The notes: generated by a model from the sequence alone, not told the origin. Counted from the first letter of the stretch, positions 37,964 to 48,791 are shown. The stretch: 64,000 nt of DNA from Pseudogracilibacillus auburnensis (GCF_003201975.1 NZ_QJJQ01000003.1:186001-250000); one strand, 5' to 3'. Program-made: numbers and translations.

Positions 37964-39064
37964 ATGCGCCTTTTTTCATTCCGCATTTTTATCATTATTT
38001 GTCTGTTATTTTTTTTATTTCCAGAAACAGGACAATCTGTAGAGGAGCTACATGTATCCGCACATAATGCTATTTTAATGGAACAGAGTACAGGAAGAGT
38101 CATTTTTGAAAAAGGAGCTCATGAAAAACGACCAGTTGCAAGTATAACGAAAGTAATGACTGCCATTATTGCATTAGAGCATGGTGACTTAAATGATCAA
38201 GTGCTAGTGAGTGAGCGAGCTGTGCATATGAATGGGTCTTCTATTTATTTGGAAAAAGATGAGGAATTGCCATTAGAAGATTTACTTTATGGACTCATGC
38301 TGAGATCAGGGAATGATGCTTCTGTTGCAATTGCCGAACATGTTGGTGGGAGTCTAGAAGGTTTCGTTTACTTGATGAATGAAAAAGCTCGTTACTTAGG
38401 AATGACGAATACTCACTTTGAAAATCCACATGGTTTAGATGAAAAGGGGCATTATTCTTCCGCATATGATATTGCAATTTTAATGAAATATGCCATGGAA
38501 AATGAAGTTTTTAAAACAATTTCAAATACGAAATCTTATCAATCAAAAAACCGTGACTACAAATGGAATAATAAAAATAAATTATTAACACAATTTTACG
38601 AACCTTGTACAGGTGGAAAAACTGGATTTACAAATAAAGCCGGCCGTACATTAGTAACAACTGCTAAAAAGGATCATCTTTCCCTTATTGTCGTTACATT
38701 AAATGCTTCTGATGACTGGAATGATCATATGTCATTGTATGAAAACGGGTTTGATCAATTTAAGTTAGTTAAATTAGATCGTAAAGGAGAAAAAACATTT
38801 ATGACAGAGGGTTCCTTTATATCAGGGTACCTTGAAGATGATGTTATTTATCCGTTAAAGAAAGAAGAACAAACAGAGCTGACGAAACAGGCAATTTTAA
38901 AAGGGGAGACGACAGAAAAGGAAATTGGTAAAATTGTCTATTCAATTGATTCCAACCCGATAATCGAAGTACCAGTTTATCGCTATGAAAAAGAAAGTAG
39001 TCATTTCTTAACCGGTGTTATAGAAGCAATAAAAAAGATACTTAGGTTCGATAAAGATGGTTAA
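37964..39064 (+). CDS. dacB: Sporulation D-alanyl-D-alanine carboxypeptidase DacB
   Basis: A 366-residue secreted penicillin-binding protein (PBP5*) that trims cortex peptidoglycan in the mother cell. A signal peptide (residues about 1-25) is followed by the S11 domain with SITK, SGN and KTG, and a C-terminal domain with an amphipathic end. The start ATG follows AGGAGGAAAG. Eight bases overlap spmA. It differs from DacF (27260) in its shorter C-terminal part and in its partners. Confidence 0.92.
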   Translation: MRLFSFRIFIIICLLFFLFPETGQSVEELHVSAHNAILMEQSTGRVIFEKGAHEKRPVASITKVMTAIIALEHGDLNDQVLVSERAVHMNGSSIYLEKDEELPLEDLLYGLMLRSGNDASVAIAEHVGGSLEGFVYLMNEKARYLGMTNTHFENPHGLDEKGHYSSAYDIAILMKYAMENEVFKTISNTKSYQSKNRDYKWNNKNKLLTQFYEPCTGGKTGFTNKAGRTLVTTAKKDHLSLIVVTLNASDDWNDHMSLYENGFDQFKLVKLDRKGEKTFMTEGSFISGYLEDDVIYPLKKEEQTELTKQAILKGETTEKEIGKIVYSIDSNPIIEVPVYRYEKESSHFLTGVIEAIKKILRFDKDG

Positions 39065-39638
39065 TATTATTTGGGCATTCATGGCAATTGTTGGAATTAT
39101 CTATGCAATGATAAATGGTACGATGGAGGATGTAAATGAAGCGTTATTTTCTAGTGCAAATGAAGCTGTCACATTATCGATCGGTTTAATAAGTATTCTT
39201 GTTTTTTGGTTAGGAATAATGAATGTTGCTGAAAAAGCTGGTATTTTACGTCTGTTAACGACAATATTTAGACCGATAGTCTACAAATTATTTCCTGAAA
39301 TCCCGAAAGGTCATCCAGCAATCGGCTACATCATATCAAATATTACAGCAAATATGTTTGGGCTTGGAAATGCTGCCACTCCAACGGGGTTAAAAGCGAT
39401 GGAAGAAATGAAAAAACTAAGCGATTCTCCATCGGCTTCTCGGTCAATGATTACGTTTTTAGCTTTAAATACGTCAGGTTTAACGTTAATTCCGACAACA
39501 GTAATTGCTATTCGTATGCAATATCATTCTTTAGCACCTACAGAAATAGTCGGAACTACGATCATTGCTTCTGTTATTTCAGTTATTAGTGCAATTTTAC
39601 TGGATCGTTTATTTTATCATATGAATAAAAATAAATAG
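39057..39638 (+). CDS. spmA: Spore maturation protein A
   Basis: A 193-residue membrane protein with a nucleoside recognition (Gate) domain, needed with SpmB for full spore core dehydration. Motifs include VTLSIGLISILVFWLGIMNVAEKAGI and ANMFGLGNAATPTGLKAMEEM. It overlaps dacB, so translation is coupled. Its TAG stop shares its last base with the inverted end of the element at 39638-39865, which now separates it from spmB. Confidence 0.93.
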   Translation: MVNIIWAFMAIVGIIYAMINGTMEDVNEALFSSANEAVTLSIGLISILVFWLGIMNVAEKAGILRLLTTIFRPIVYKLFPEIPKGHPAIGYIISNITANMFGLGNAATPTGLKAMEEMKKLSDSPSASRSMITFLALNTSGLTLIPTTVIAIRMQYHSLAPTEIVGTTIIASVISVISAILLDRLFYHMNKNK

Positions 39639-39865
39639 GGTAATCGGAAAATAGTGTGGCAGTAGCTTATTTTTGCAGGCAAATGAAATATGCTCGCTTT
39701 CTGCGACGTACTAGTAAATAACAGTTATAAAAGGACAAGGTTTATTGCAGTTCCTGAACGTACTAGCATCAGCGTAACCGTTTCTTGCCGATTAAAATTC
39801 TCGAAAATTCCATTTTCTCGGTAAATTTATACTATTTATTATTCCAGACGATAATCCGAATACCC
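39638..39865 (+). repeat. Family E element inserted between spmA and spmB
   Basis: This 228-base segment is bounded by GGGTAATCGGAAAAT (39638-39652) and ATAATCCGAATACCC (39851-39865), inverted copies with two mismatches. It starts at the last base of the spmA stop codon. A related left end, GGTATTCGGATTATC, is found at 57232 after gudB. No open frame of note. In B. subtilis spmA and spmB are adjacent, so I infer an insertion. Confidence 0.8.
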
Positions 39866-39886
39866 AATAATTAAAGAGGGTTAAAT

Positions 39887-40417
39887 ATGAGTTTTCTTAC
39901 TTCTATTAGTGCATGGATCATACCGTGTTTTATTTTACTCGTTTTGCTAATTGCCAGTATAAAAAAAATGCCAACATACGAGCTGTTTGTTGAAGGAGGA
40001 AAAGAAGGAATTCACATGGCGTTTAGACTATTACCTTTTTTATTAGGGATGATTGTGTCGATTGCCATTTTAAGAAGTTCTGGTGCACTTGAAGCATTTA
40101 TCCATTTGATTACGCCGCTTTTAGTATGGGTTGGAATTCCTCCAGAAATCATCCCCCTTGCACTTGTAAGACCTATTTCTGGAACAGCTGCACTAGGAAT
40201 GACAGCAGAACTTACAAATACATATGGTCCCGATTCTTTTATTGGAAGACTCGCAGCAACCATGCAAGGGAGTACAGACACGACTCTTTATATTTTAACG
40301 ATTTATTTTGGAGCCGTTGGAATTCAAAAAATGCGTTATGCTCTAAAAGTTGGATTACTTGCTGATTTAGTCGGTATTATCGCATCAATCATTATCGTAA
40401 AATTGGTTTTTGGGTAA
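39887..40417 (+). CDS. spmB: Spore maturation protein B
   Basis: A 176-residue membrane protein, partner of SpmA, again with a Gate domain (PFLLGMIVSIAILRSSGALEAFI, RPISGTAALGMTAELTNTYGPDSFIGRLAATMQGSTDTTLYIL). AGAGGG precedes the ATG. It is now 248 bases from spmA because of the inserted element; whether the transcript still passes through is open. Confidence 0.93.
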   Translation: MSFLTSISAWIIPCFILLVLLIASIKKMPTYELFVEGGKEGIHMAFRLLPFLLGMIVSIAILRSSGALEAFIHLITPLLVWVGIPPEIIPLALVRPISGTAALGMTAELTNTYGPDSFIGRLAATMQGSTDTTLYILTIYFGAVGIQKMRYALKVGLLADLVGIIASIIIVKLVFG

Positions 40418-40612
40418 GTCTCGTCTGAAAGTCAATCATGTAAAAATTGTACGTGCGTAAATAATGGTTAAAAATATGGGAAGGAGAATACAAGTCTTCG
40501 AGGGTGGGACATAACAATACGTCCTGCTCTAAAGACGATCAATTATAGGATAGAAAAGTTTAGACTATTACTTTTACAGAAGTTGGATTTTGTATATAGA
40601 CGTAGTTCAACT

Positions 40613-41319
40613 AAACGGTGCAGTAACTTAGGATAGTAATTGTCAGACCGCTACGGAAATGCACTACGCTTTCACCACAGGGCATAAGAGCGACATCTGT
40701 TCACCCCGCGCTATCGCTTGTTTTCACAGTGTCTCCTTTACCGTGGGCGGTGCCCCGACAAGGGGGATGCCGACGTTGCCCGCAAAGGGCGGTTTTAGTT
40801 GGCCTTCCTTAAATATCGCACTGCGTAGTCTCACCGATGCCTTTCCTCCCACGACGCACAATGTTTTCGATGGGACGAGATTTTATCGCAGTCCCAGGAC
40901 GTGACCGCTTTTAGCCGACCGGGAGTCTCCGTGCATTTCCTTCGCTCAAGTGGGTGTAGTCAATCATTACTGTTATTTGTTATGGATGTAATAAAATAAT
41001 TTTCATTCACCCTACGTTGGGTCTACTGAATAAACAGATATCCCATCTAAATCAATAGTTTGTATTTCTCGATATAAAGCTTCCGCGAAATGTGACAGTA
41101 CTTTTTAGCGGGCACGGCTTCAGCCTCCTCGGAAGAAAACCACTTCCTGCGGGGTCTTCAGACTCGCGCTTTTCCCGCTGGAGTCAGTCACTTTCGCTCC
41201 AGACAACTAGAGTAGTTCATTGCATATGCAAAGTTTTTGGTAAAACAGTCAAAACTCTTGTAACGGTAGCATGGAACGCAATTTAGTTGTTCAGCAGACC
41301 CTAAGTTACTGCGCAGTTT
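40613..41319 (+). repeat. Large family A composite element, copy 2
   Basis: Fills most of the 1,260-base gap between spmB and rluB. Ends are AAACGGTGCAGTAAC (40613-40627) and GTTACTGCGCAGTTT (41305-41319), inverted copies of each other. The right third (41082-41221) repeats the core at 26681-26822. Bases 40647-40676 match the repeat at 1884-1914 inverted. Bases 40840-40875 contain the shared module on the minus strand. It is about twice the size of copy 1 and may be two elements joined. Small open frames inside (40659-40904, 41092-41286) are composed of repeat sequence and are not called. Confidence 0.78.
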
Positions 41320-41364
41320 ATAAATAATTGGCAACACTTTTTTAAACAGTCATATTAAAAAGTT

Positions 41365-41412
41365 CGAACGAAGATGCAAATTCTTATTAGAAGAAACTTG
41401 CATCTTCGTTCG
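41365..41412. other. Perfect 15-bp hairpin upstream of rluB
   Basis: CGAACGAAGATGCAA (41365-41379) pairs without mismatch with TTGCATCTTCGTTCG (41398-41412), around an 18-base loop that contains a small stem of its own. A weak T-rich end follows. It may be a terminator for transcripts from spmB, or an unrelated palindrome. Confidence 0.6.
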
Positions 41413-41677
41413 GATCTTTCTATGACCAAAACACTTTTGTCCCATCCTCTTCTATGAGCCTTATCTATTATTGCTTATACATTCATATTCGTTTATTCCT
41501 TATATAAGCATATAAGCGCTCTTACTCCCACTGGTACACTGAACAATATAGAATCTTTTCCTTTAGTTCTCTATTTTAATTATGCTATCATGGATTCATA
41601 CTTTAATTAGGCTATATGTTTGAAAACAGCCTAATTATACAATACTAAATAGATAAGCAAAGGTAATTGGTGATCAT

Positions 41678-42418
41678 ATGACAAATCAATTTGAAAGACT
41701 ACAAAAAGTAATTGCGCAAAGTGGACTTACATCAAGAAGGAAAGCGGAACAACTCATTTTAGATGGTCGTGTAAAAGTAAATAATAAAATAGTAAGGGAG
41801 TTAGGCACTAAAGTTACAACTTCAGATGAAATACAAGTAGATAATATTCCGATTGAAAAAGAAAAGTTAGTCTATTATGTATTATATAAACCTAGAGGTT
41901 ATATTTCCTCTGTAAAAGATGAAAAAGATCGAGAAACAGTCATTGACTTAATGGATGATGTCAAAGAGCGTATTTTTCCGATCGGAAGGTTAGATTACAA
42001 TACGTCAGGTGTATTGTTATTAACGAATGATGGTGAATTTGCTCATTTACTGATGCACCCTAAACACGAGATTGAAAAGGTGTATATCGTGAAAATTAAG
42101 GGTATACCAAGTAAGGAAACATTAGCCCAAATGCGAAAGGGTGTAAAGGACGAAGGGGATATTTTAAGAGCGGTTGACTACAAAGTAACATCCATCGACC
42201 GAAAAAAAAATACGATGATTGTACAAATCAAATTACACGAAGGGAAAAACCGACATATTAGAAGAATGATGGATCAACTAGGCCATCCAGTGCTGAAATT
42301 AAAAAGAGAAAAATATGGTTCGATTACAGTTGATCAATTACAGCCAGGGAAATATCGTTCACTTTCCCGACAAGAAGTTCATCAATTAACCATGCATGCG
42401 ACAAATGTTAAACAATAG
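41678..42418 (+). CDS. rluB: 23S rRNA pseudouridine synthase RluB
   Basis: A 246-residue pseudouridine synthase with an N-terminal S4 RNA-binding domain (RLQKVIAQSGLTSRRKAEQLILDGRVKVN) and the catalytic motif GRLDYNTSGVLLLTNDGE with its aspartate. It modifies 23S rRNA, as does the B. subtilis gene in the same position (ypuL). The C-terminal EGKNRHIRRMM is also conserved. GGTGAT precedes the ATG. The res operon follows. Confidence 0.93.
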   Translation: MTNQFERLQKVIAQSGLTSRRKAEQLILDGRVKVNNKIVRELGTKVTTSDEIQVDNIPIEKEKLVYYVLYKPRGYISSVKDEKDRETVIDLMDDVKERIFPIGRLDYNTSGVLLLTNDGEFAHLLMHPKHEIEKVYIVKIKGIPSKETLAQMRKGVKDEGDILRAVDYKVTSIDRKKNTMIVQIKLHEGKNRHIRRMMDQLGHPVLKLKREKYGSITVDQLQPGKYRSLSRQEVHQLTMHATNVKQ

Positions 42419-42468
42419 ACAAATATTACAATATAATTAGTGTTATAATGTTTTTGGGAGTGATCGAA

Positions 42469-43035
42469 ATGACCCTAGATAAGACACGCAAAAATAAAGA
42501 AGGAAAAATGCGAAAACGGTTTATCTTTAGAACGATAATATTAGCGATATTACTTGCAGCTGTCGTCTATGCTTTAGTTACAAACCTAAACCAAGACAAA
42601 GAAATGTACAATATTGGCGATAAAGCACCAGATTTTGAATTAGTACAAATTAATGAAAATAATGAGGTCGAAAAAATACGGCTTAGTGATCTCGAAGGAA
42701 AAGGGGTTATGTTAAATTTTTGGGCTACATATTGTAAACCATGTGAAGCGGAAATGCCTTATATGGAATCTTTGTATCCTGAATATAAAGATGACATCGA
42801 AATAGTTGCCGTAAGTCTCGATGCTAGTGAACTAGTAATTCATCAATTCATTGATAAATACGACCTATCATTTCCTGTTTTACATGATACGAAAAGTGAA
42901 ATAATGGATTTATATAATGTCGGACCTATTCCAAGTACTTTTTTCATTAATCCAGAAGGAGAGATCGTTGACAAAGTGGCAGGTGCACTAACTTTGGAAA
43001 AATTAGAAGGTCACTTTCAAGAAATACAACCTTAA
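42469..43035 (+). CDS. resA: Thiol-disulfide oxidoreductase ResA
   Basis: A 188-residue membrane-anchored thioredoxin-like protein that reduces apocytochrome c heme-binding cysteines outside the membrane. An N-terminal anchor (IFRTIILAILLAAVVYALV) precedes the fold with active site CKPC (in FWATYCKPCEAEMPYM) and the cis-Pro region GPIPSTFFINPEG. The active site differs by one residue from the CEPC of B. subtilis. I prefer ATG 42469, with GGGAGTGA upstream, over 42448. First gene of resABCDE. Confidence 0.93.
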   Translation: MTLDKTRKNKEGKMRKRFIFRTIILAILLAAVVYALVTNLNQDKEMYNIGDKAPDFELVQINENNEVEKIRLSDLEGKGVMLNFWATYCKPCEAEMPYMESLYPEYKDDIEIVAVSLDASELVIHQFIDKYDLSFPVLHDTKSEIMDLYNVGPIPSTFFINPEGEIVDKVAGALTLEKLEGHFQEIQP

Positions 43036-43059
43036 CAAACCTATTAGTGAGGGATTTAG

Positions 43060-44727
43060 ATGGATAAATTGAAATGTGAATGTGGGCATGTAAACCCCGA
43101 AGGAACAGTTCTTTGTGAATCATGTGGTAAACCAGTCGAAGAAAACCAACATATTGATGGTAATGATCAATCAAAGTTATTAAATATGCGTTATGATGGA
43201 ACAGCAAGAAGATCTCAAACTTACAATCGCTCCATTGTTGATAAGACATGGAATTTTTTTTCGTCTGTAAAAGTTGGGGTTTGGCTAATCGTTATTGCAC
43301 TTTTGGCATCAGGGTTAGGTACGATATATCCACAAGAAATGTATATTCCGGCAGAGGCTGAAAATAGAGATCCAGCCATATTTTATGAAGATTGGTATGG
43401 GTTAACAGGTAAAATTTATTATCAGTTAGGACTTCATAATTTATATAGTTCTTGGTGGTACATGATTTTAATTGCACTTATTGGTATTTCATTGGTTATT
43501 TGTAGTATTGATCGGTTCGTACCACTATATCGTGCATTAAAAAACCAACGACCTAAACGGCATAGTATCTTTTTAAGTCGACAAAGGTTATTTAGTGAAA
43601 CAAAAACAGTAACAGATAAAGAAATGAATCACTTCATTACTAATTTAAAAAAACAAAGGTACAAAATTGTAAATGAGAATGGTAATATATTAGCTGAAAA
43701 AAATCGATTTTCCCGTTGGGGACCGTATGTGAATCATATTGGTTTAATTATTGTTCTTTTAGCAGCATTGCTCCGAATGACTCCTTTTTTATTTTTGGAT
43801 GATTATGTATGGGTTAGAGAAGGCGAACAAAAAGTTATTCCTGGCACACATGGAGATTATTATATTGAGAATAAAAGATTTTTACTAGAACTATATGATG
43901 AAAATGATGAACGTTTTCAAGCAGCGATGGAGAAAAAAGGGGAAATAGTCCATAAAAACTATCAAACCGATGCCATTATTTATAAAGTGAAAAATGAAGG
44001 TGTTGTCGGAAGTGAACCTGAACTGGAGAAAGTAATAGAGAGCTCCATCCAGATGAATAAACCATTGAAATTTGATGGTTATACATTGTACCAATCTGGG
44101 TATCAACAAAATGAGTTTTCTAATATGACATTTAAAGTTTATCGAACAGATGACGAAAACCAGAATTCATTAGGTGAGGTAACAATCGATTTAACATCAC
44201 CAGAAAAAACATACGAACTTGATAATGGTATTAGGCTACAAGTAAGTCAGTATTATCCGGATTATGTTTTGGAGAATGGTGAGCCTCGTTCTGTTTCCAA
44301 GTTTCCAAGAAATCCAGCATTTGTGTTCAATTTATTCCCACCAGACTCAAGTGAAGCAGAAATTAGCTTTGTCGGTATTGGGAAAAATATTGATGCAATG
44401 GGGGAAAATGAATATAAACTAGGAATAGTAGATTTCAATATGCATTATGTCAGTGGCTTAACTGTTCGTAGAGATTATACGTTACCGTTTTTCATTGTTG
44501 GTGCAGCTATTTTCATGATCGGTGTTATTCAAGGGATGTACTGGCAACATCGCAGAATTTGGGTTAATCCAAATGGTGAAGGTATCATGCTAGCAGCACA
44601 TACGAATAAAAACTGGTTTGGCTTAAAGAAAGATATTGAAAAAGCAATAGCAAATACAAACATTCATATGGTCATTGATCAGGAAGAAATAGAAAAAGAA
44701 ATAGAAAAAGATAAAGATAAAGCCTAG
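43060..44727 (+). CDS. resB: Cytochrome c biogenesis protein ResB
   Basis: A 555-residue membrane protein of the system II heme handling complex with ResC. A short zinc-ribbon-like head ([18 protein letters not shown]) is followed by the first membrane helix ([20 protein letters not shown]), two others, a large outside domain and a final helix ([19 protein letters not shown]). The same head exists in B. subtilis ResB. Coupled to resC 14 bases downstream. Confidence 0.94.
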   Translation: MDKLKCECGHVNPEGTVLCESCGKPVEENQHIDGNDQSKLLNMRYDGTARRSQTYNRSIVDKTWNFFSSVKVGVWLIVIALLASGLGTIYPQEMYIPAEAENRDPAIFYEDWYGLTGKIYYQLGLHNLYSSWWYMILIALIGISLVICSIDRFVPLYRALKNQRPKRHSIFLSRQRLFSETKTVTDKEMNHFITNLKKQRYKIVNENGNILAEKNRFSRWGPYVNHIGLIIVLLAALLRMTPFLFLDDYVWVREGEQKVIPGTHGDYYIENKRFLLELYDENDERFQAAMEKKGEIVHKNYQTDAIIYKVKNEGVVGSEPELEKVIESSIQMNKPLKFDGYTLYQSGYQQNEFSNMTFKVYRTDDENQNSLGEVTIDLTSPEKTYELDNGIRLQVSQYYPDYVLENGEPRSVSKFPRNPAFVFNLFPPDSSEAEISFVGIGKNIDAMGENEYKLGIVDFNMHYVSGLTVRRDYTLPFFIVGAAIFMIGVIQGMYWQHRRIWVNPNGEGIMLAAHTNKNWFGLKKDIEKAIANTNIHMVIDQEEIEKEIEKDKDKA

Positions 44728-44741
44728 GAGGTCCTCTATTT

Positions 44742-45971
44742 ATGGATAATTTATTAAGCATAAGCAGTACTGCACTTTATATTGCTTTTATCGTCTATTT
44801 AATCGCTACCGTTTTCTTCGGTGCAAGTATTCGGGATAAAAGAACTTCAACGAAGAAAGGAATATCTGGTTCGATTGCGATCGGATTAACAATTATTGGA
44901 TTTATCGCTCAACTAACTTATTTTATTACGAGATGGATCGTTGGTGGACATGCACCAGTGAGTAATATGTTTGAATTTGTCACATTTTTAGGAATGAGCC
45001 TTGTCTTAGCTTTTATTATTATTTACTTTATCTATCGTTTAACAGCGTTAGGATTATTTGCTTTACCAATTTCAATGATCATTATTGCCTATGCGAGTGT
45101 ATTTCCGTCGGACATATCTCCACTTGTTCCATCTTTACAAAGTCATTGGTTGTTTATTCACGTTATAACCGTTTCTTTATCACAAGGTGTTTTAGCTGTT
45201 AGTTTTGTAGCAGGGTTAATTTATTTAATAAAAACGGTCGATCAATCCGTTATTTCATTAAAATCGATTGGTCTTGAACTTATTTTAATAGCGTTAATCT
45301 TTTTAGTTGGATTTGCCGCTTCGTCTATTGGTTTTCAGTTAAATGACTATCACGCAGAAATTCAATACCATGAACCGAATTATGAAAAATTTAAAGATGA
45401 GCCGAAAGCAAATATTAAACCAGAAGAAATTGAAGTATATAAAATGCCTGCCATTGTAGGTCCTAAAGATGGGGTTATGTTAACAGAAAATAAAATGGAA
45501 CCACTTATTAGCATACCAGGATGGATGAAGGGTAAAGATGCTCCGAGAAAATTAAACACAGTTGTTTGGTCTGTCTTTTCAGGTCTCATCATCTATGGAG
45601 TTATATTACTATTGATCCGAAAAAGACTGGGAGCTTGGATTCAACCATTTTTGAAAAATGTTAATAAAAATGTGGTCGATGAAATTACGTATCGATCAGT
45701 CGCAATTGGCTTTCCGTTATTTACTTTGGGAGGATTAATCTTTGCAGCAATATGGGCTCAAATTGCTTGGGACAGATTTTGGGGATGGGATCCAAAAGAA
45801 GTATGGGCACTTATCACTTGGTTCTTTTACGCAGCCTTCCTACATTTACGACTATCACGTGGTTGGCATGGAGAAAAATCATCATGGCTTGCTGTAGTAG
45901 GATTTGCGATTATTATGTTTAATATTATCGTTGTTAACTTAGTCCTTGCAGGATTGCATTCTTACGCTTAA
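44742..45971 (+). CDS. resC: Cytochrome c biogenesis protein ResC
   Basis: A 409-residue membrane protein of the CcmC/CcsA family that exports and presents heme. The WWD-type motif [29 protein letters not shown] is complete, and conserved histidines lie in nearby helices ([23 protein letters not shown]). An insert with charged residues (about 203-255) lies outside. Preceded by AGGAGG. Confidence 0.94.
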   Translation: MDNLLSISSTALYIAFIVYLIATVFFGASIRDKRTSTKKGISGSIAIGLTIIGFIAQLTYFITRWIVGGHAPVSNMFEFVTFLGMSLVLAFIIIYFIYRLTALGLFALPISMIIIAYASVFPSDISPLVPSLQSHWLFIHVITVSLSQGVLAVSFVAGLIYLIKTVDQSVISLKSIGLELILIALIFLVGFAASSIGFQLNDYHAEIQYHEPNYEKFKDEPKANIKPEEIEVYKMPAIVGPKDGVMLTENKMEPLISIPGWMKGKDAPRKLNTVVWSVFSGLIIYGVILLLIRKRLGAWIQPFLKNVNKNVVDEITYRSVAIGFPLFTLGGLIFAAIWAQIAWDRFWGWDPKEVWALITWFFYAAFLHLRLSRGWHGEKSSWLAVVGFAIIMFNIIVVNLVLAGLHSYA

Positions 45972-46067
45972 TATATAATTATATAGCTTTTACAAATCTA
46001 TTTTTATACAATGACTAACGATTCGTTTATACTTAAATGTAGACAAGCGTGGAAGGAGGATTCTTCT

Positions 46068-46784
46068 ATGGATAAGGGCAAAAGAATATTAGTCGTCGAT
46101 GATGAAGATCGAATTAGGCGATTAATTCGTATGTACTTAGAACGCGATGATTTTGTTGTAGAAGAAGCGGAAAATGGAAGGCAAGCATTAGATATGGCAT
46201 TAGAAAATGATTACGATGTGATTTTACTAGATATCATGATGCCAGAAATGGACGGGATTGAAGTATGTGAAGAATTACGGAAAGAAAAAATGACTCCTGT
46301 CATTATGTTAACCGCTAAAGGGGAAGAATCAAATCGAGTACAAGGGTTTGAAGTAGGTGCTGATGATTATATCGTTAAACCATTTAGTCCTAGAGAAGTT
46401 GTGCTTAGGGTAAAGGCAGTACTTCGAAGAACGAGTAACAGCGCATTAAATGATTCATCATCACATTCAAATAATTTAATTGTTTTCCCACATTTAACGA
46501 TTGATCTTGATGCATATAGAGTAACATCAAATGATCAGGAAATTTCATTAACACCGAAAGAATACGAATTACTCGTCTTCTTGGCACAATCTCCTGATAA
46601 AGTATATAAGCGAGAAGATTTATTAAAAGAAGTTTGGCAATATGAATTCTTTGGTGACTTGCGAACGGTTGATACACATGTGAAACGGTTAAGGGAAAAA
46701 TTAACGAACGTTTCAAAAGAAGCTGCAAAGATGATCGTAACTGTTTGGGGCATAGGTTATAAATTAGAGGTAGATGATAAATAA
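46068..46784 (+). CDS. resD: Two-component response regulator ResD
   Basis: A 238-residue OmpR-type regulator controlling respiration and low-oxygen genes. The receiver domain has the acidic pair (VVDDEDRIRR), phospho-acceptor Asp55 (VILLDIMMPEMDG) and Lys (DDYIVKPFSPREV); the winged-helix DNA-binding domain ends the protein. ATG 46068 is preceded by AAGGAGG; the ORF extends upstream but without support. Its stop overlaps the start of resE. Confidence 0.95.
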   Translation: MDKGKRILVVDDEDRIRRLIRMYLERDDFVVEEAENGRQALDMALENDYDVILLDIMMPEMDGIEVCEELRKEKMTPVIMLTAKGEESNRVQGFEVGADDYIVKPFSPREVVLRVKAVLRRTSNSALNDSSSHSNNLIVFPHLTIDLDAYRVTSNDQEISLTPKEYELLVFLAQSPDKVYKREDLLKEVWQYEFFGDLRTVDTHVKRLREKLTNVSKEAAKMIVTVWGIGYKLEVDDK

Positions 46785-48574
46785 TGTTTTGGCGAAGTGT
46801 AGTAGGAAAACTAGCAATAACAATATTATTGCTAGTTTCTTTTGTCTTATTCATATTAACAATCTTACTGCTTGAATTTTTTGAAGGATTTCATGTGCAA
46901 GAAGCTGAGAAAGCGATGGTACAAACAGCGACAAAAATTTCTTTATTAGTAGAAGAGCATGATGAAATACCACTCATTATGGAAATGACAGAGAGAGTGA
47001 AAGACCCTACTAGTAGAGTAATTATTTATTTCGCAGATGGTACGATGTGGGCTTCTAATACGACGAATGAACATTTAACCGAGCTTGGAAACATATCACC
47101 AAAAAACAATGCAGCCTTTATGAAAGTCATTACGGACAGAGAACCATTTAATGAAAAAATAACGTTAAACGATGATGACACGGAAATAATGGTAATAGGT
47201 AAGCCACTGAATAAGAAGGACGGTGCCATTTTTGTTTTCCAATCATTAGATGTGATTAATCAAACAAAAGCGGAAACGACCAAAATAATTTTTGTTGCAG
47301 CAGCAATAGCCATTGTACTTACAACTATCTTTGCTTTTTTCTTATCGACTCGGATTACGGCACCACTTATTCAAATGCGTGAAGCTGCAATTGACCTTGC
47401 GAAAGGTGAATTTAATACAAAACTACCTGTCGTAAGTCATGATGAGATTGGCGAACTTGCGATTGCTTTTAATCGTATGGGTCGACAATTAAATTTCCAT
47501 ATTAATGCATTACGACAAGAAAAAGAACAACTGACAAGTATCGTTAATTCGATGGCAGATGGAGTTATTACCTTTACACGAGAAGGACATATAATCGTCA
47601 TTAATCCACCTGCTGAACAGTTTATCCAAGATTGGAATTTTGAAAACAATATAAGATTTGATGAATATGAAAACCAACTTCCGGATGAATTAATGCAAAT
47701 TTTACAACAAGTTATTAAGGAAGAAAAAGAAGTACTGCAAGAACTAAATTTACAAGGGCGAGATTGGGTCATGATTATGACTCCACTTTATGATAATTCT
47801 TACATTCGGGGTGCAGTTGCAGTCATTCGTGATATGACGGAAGAGAGACAATTAGATAAATTAAGAAAAGATTTTATTTCTAATGTGTCGCATGAACTCA
47901 GAACACCAATTGCATTAATGCAAGGTTATAGTGAAGCGATTGTGGACGATATTGCCGAGTCGGTTGAGGATAAAAATGAGCTTGCTAAAATTATTCATGA
48001 AGAGTCACTGAGAATGGGACGATTAGTGAATGAATTATTAGATATTGGACGAATGGAAGCTGGTCATATTGAATTAAACTTGGAAACAATCGAAGTCGAG
48101 CAATTTATTCAACGAATTTATAAGAAATTTATCGGAATGGCAGAGGAAAACAATATTGAACTCAAGCTAACGAAAGAAATGGAAAACAAGCTGATTACGA
48201 TTGACTCTGACCGAATCGAACAAGTATTTACAAACTTAATCGATAATGCGCTAGGGCATACAAGGCCTAGTGGATATGTACACATATTTGTTCGTTCTAT
48301 GCAAGATTATTTTTATGTCGAAGTGGAAGACAATGGAACAGGAATCCCTGAAGAAGATTTATCCTTCATTTTTGAACGTTTTTATAAAGCGGATAAATCG
48401 AGAACAAGAACAGATAAGAAAAAAGGAACTGGTTTAGGACTAGCCATTGCGAAACATATAATATCTGCACATGATGGAATTATTTCGGTTAAAAGTAGAG
48501 TAAATGAGGGAACAACATTTAGCTTTAAAGTTCCACAAAATCAGGGAAAACTCGCAAAGAATAATGATAACTAA
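46784..48574 (+). CDS. resE: Sensor histidine kinase ResE
   Basis: A 596-residue membrane sensor kinase. Order: membrane helix (residues about 8-30), extracytoplasmic domain, second helix (about 167-187), HAMP, PAS-like domain, HisKA with His370 (SNVSHELRTPIALMQGYSE) and HATPase (VFTNLIDNALGHTRPSG, VEDNGTGIPEEDL, GTGLGLAIAKHI). It senses oxygen or NO-related redox status and phosphorylates ResD. Start codon overlaps the resD stop by one base. Confidence 0.95.
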   Translation: MFWRSVVGKLAITILLLVSFVLFILTILLLEFFEGFHVQEAEKAMVQTATKISLLVEEHDEIPLIMEMTERVKDPTSRVIIYFADGTMWASNTTNEHLTELGNISPKNNAAFMKVITDREPFNEKITLNDDDTEIMVIGKPLNKKDGAIFVFQSLDVINQTKAETTKIIFVAAAIAIVLTTIFAFFLSTRITAPLIQMREAAIDLAKGEFNTKLPVVSHDEIGELAIAFNRMGRQLNFHINALRQEKEQLTSIVNSMADGVITFTREGHIIVINPPAEQFIQDWNFENNIRFDEYENQLPDELMQILQQVIKEEKEVLQELNLQGRDWVMIMTPLYDNSYIRGAVAVIRDMTEERQLDKLRKDFISNVSHELRTPIALMQGYSEAIVDDIAESVEDKNELAKIIHEESLRMGRLVNELLDIGRMEAGHIELNLETIEVEQFIQRIYKKFIGMAEENNIELKLTKEMENKLITIDSDRIEQVFTNLIDNALGHTRPSGYVHIFVRSMQDYFYVEVEDNGTGIPEEDLSFIFERFYKADKSRTRTDKKKGTGLGLAIAKHIISAHDGIISVKSRVNEGTTFSFKVPQNQGKLAKNNDN

Positions 48575-48591
48575 ATAAAAGAACTTGGTAT

Positions 48592-48748
48592 GTATACATA
48601 GGTATGTATGCATAAATGGGAATCTAGTGAAATTCTAGAACTGTCCTCGCAACTGTCAGTAAGGACGAAATAGGAAAAAACCACTGTATGAAAATATGGG
48701 AAGGTACCTAAAGTAGGATGAATTACAAGTCAGTAGACCAGCCAAGTT
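48592..48748 (+). ncRNA. Cobalamin riboswitch
   Basis: The closing stem AACTTGG (48592-48598)/CCAAGTT (48742-48748) encloses the conserved parts of an adenosylcobalamin-type aptamer: GAACTGTCCTCGCAACTGTC with following AGTAAGGAC, a conserved ATGGGAAGGT-like element, and the B12 box AAGTCAGTAGACCAGCC (48727-48743). A terminator (48792-48823) lies between the aptamer and the downstream genes, so high cobalamin is expected to switch off the transcription of 48849-49765. Confidence 0.93.
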
Positions 48749-48791
48749 TCTTTAAAGTAATGCTTCGGGGGTTAAGCAATCGTATGTATAA

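Noticed and set aside
40659-40904. 81-codon frame in the spmB-rluB gap
   Set aside because: It lies wholly within the family A composite element and its sequence is repeat-derived.
41092-41286. 64-codon frame in the family A core
   Set aside because: It covers the repeat core also present at 26681-26822; no ribosome site; composition unlike genes here.
43060-43125. Zinc-ribbon head of ResB as a novel fusion
   Set aside because: The same cysteine-rich N-terminus is part of the B. subtilis ResB protein.
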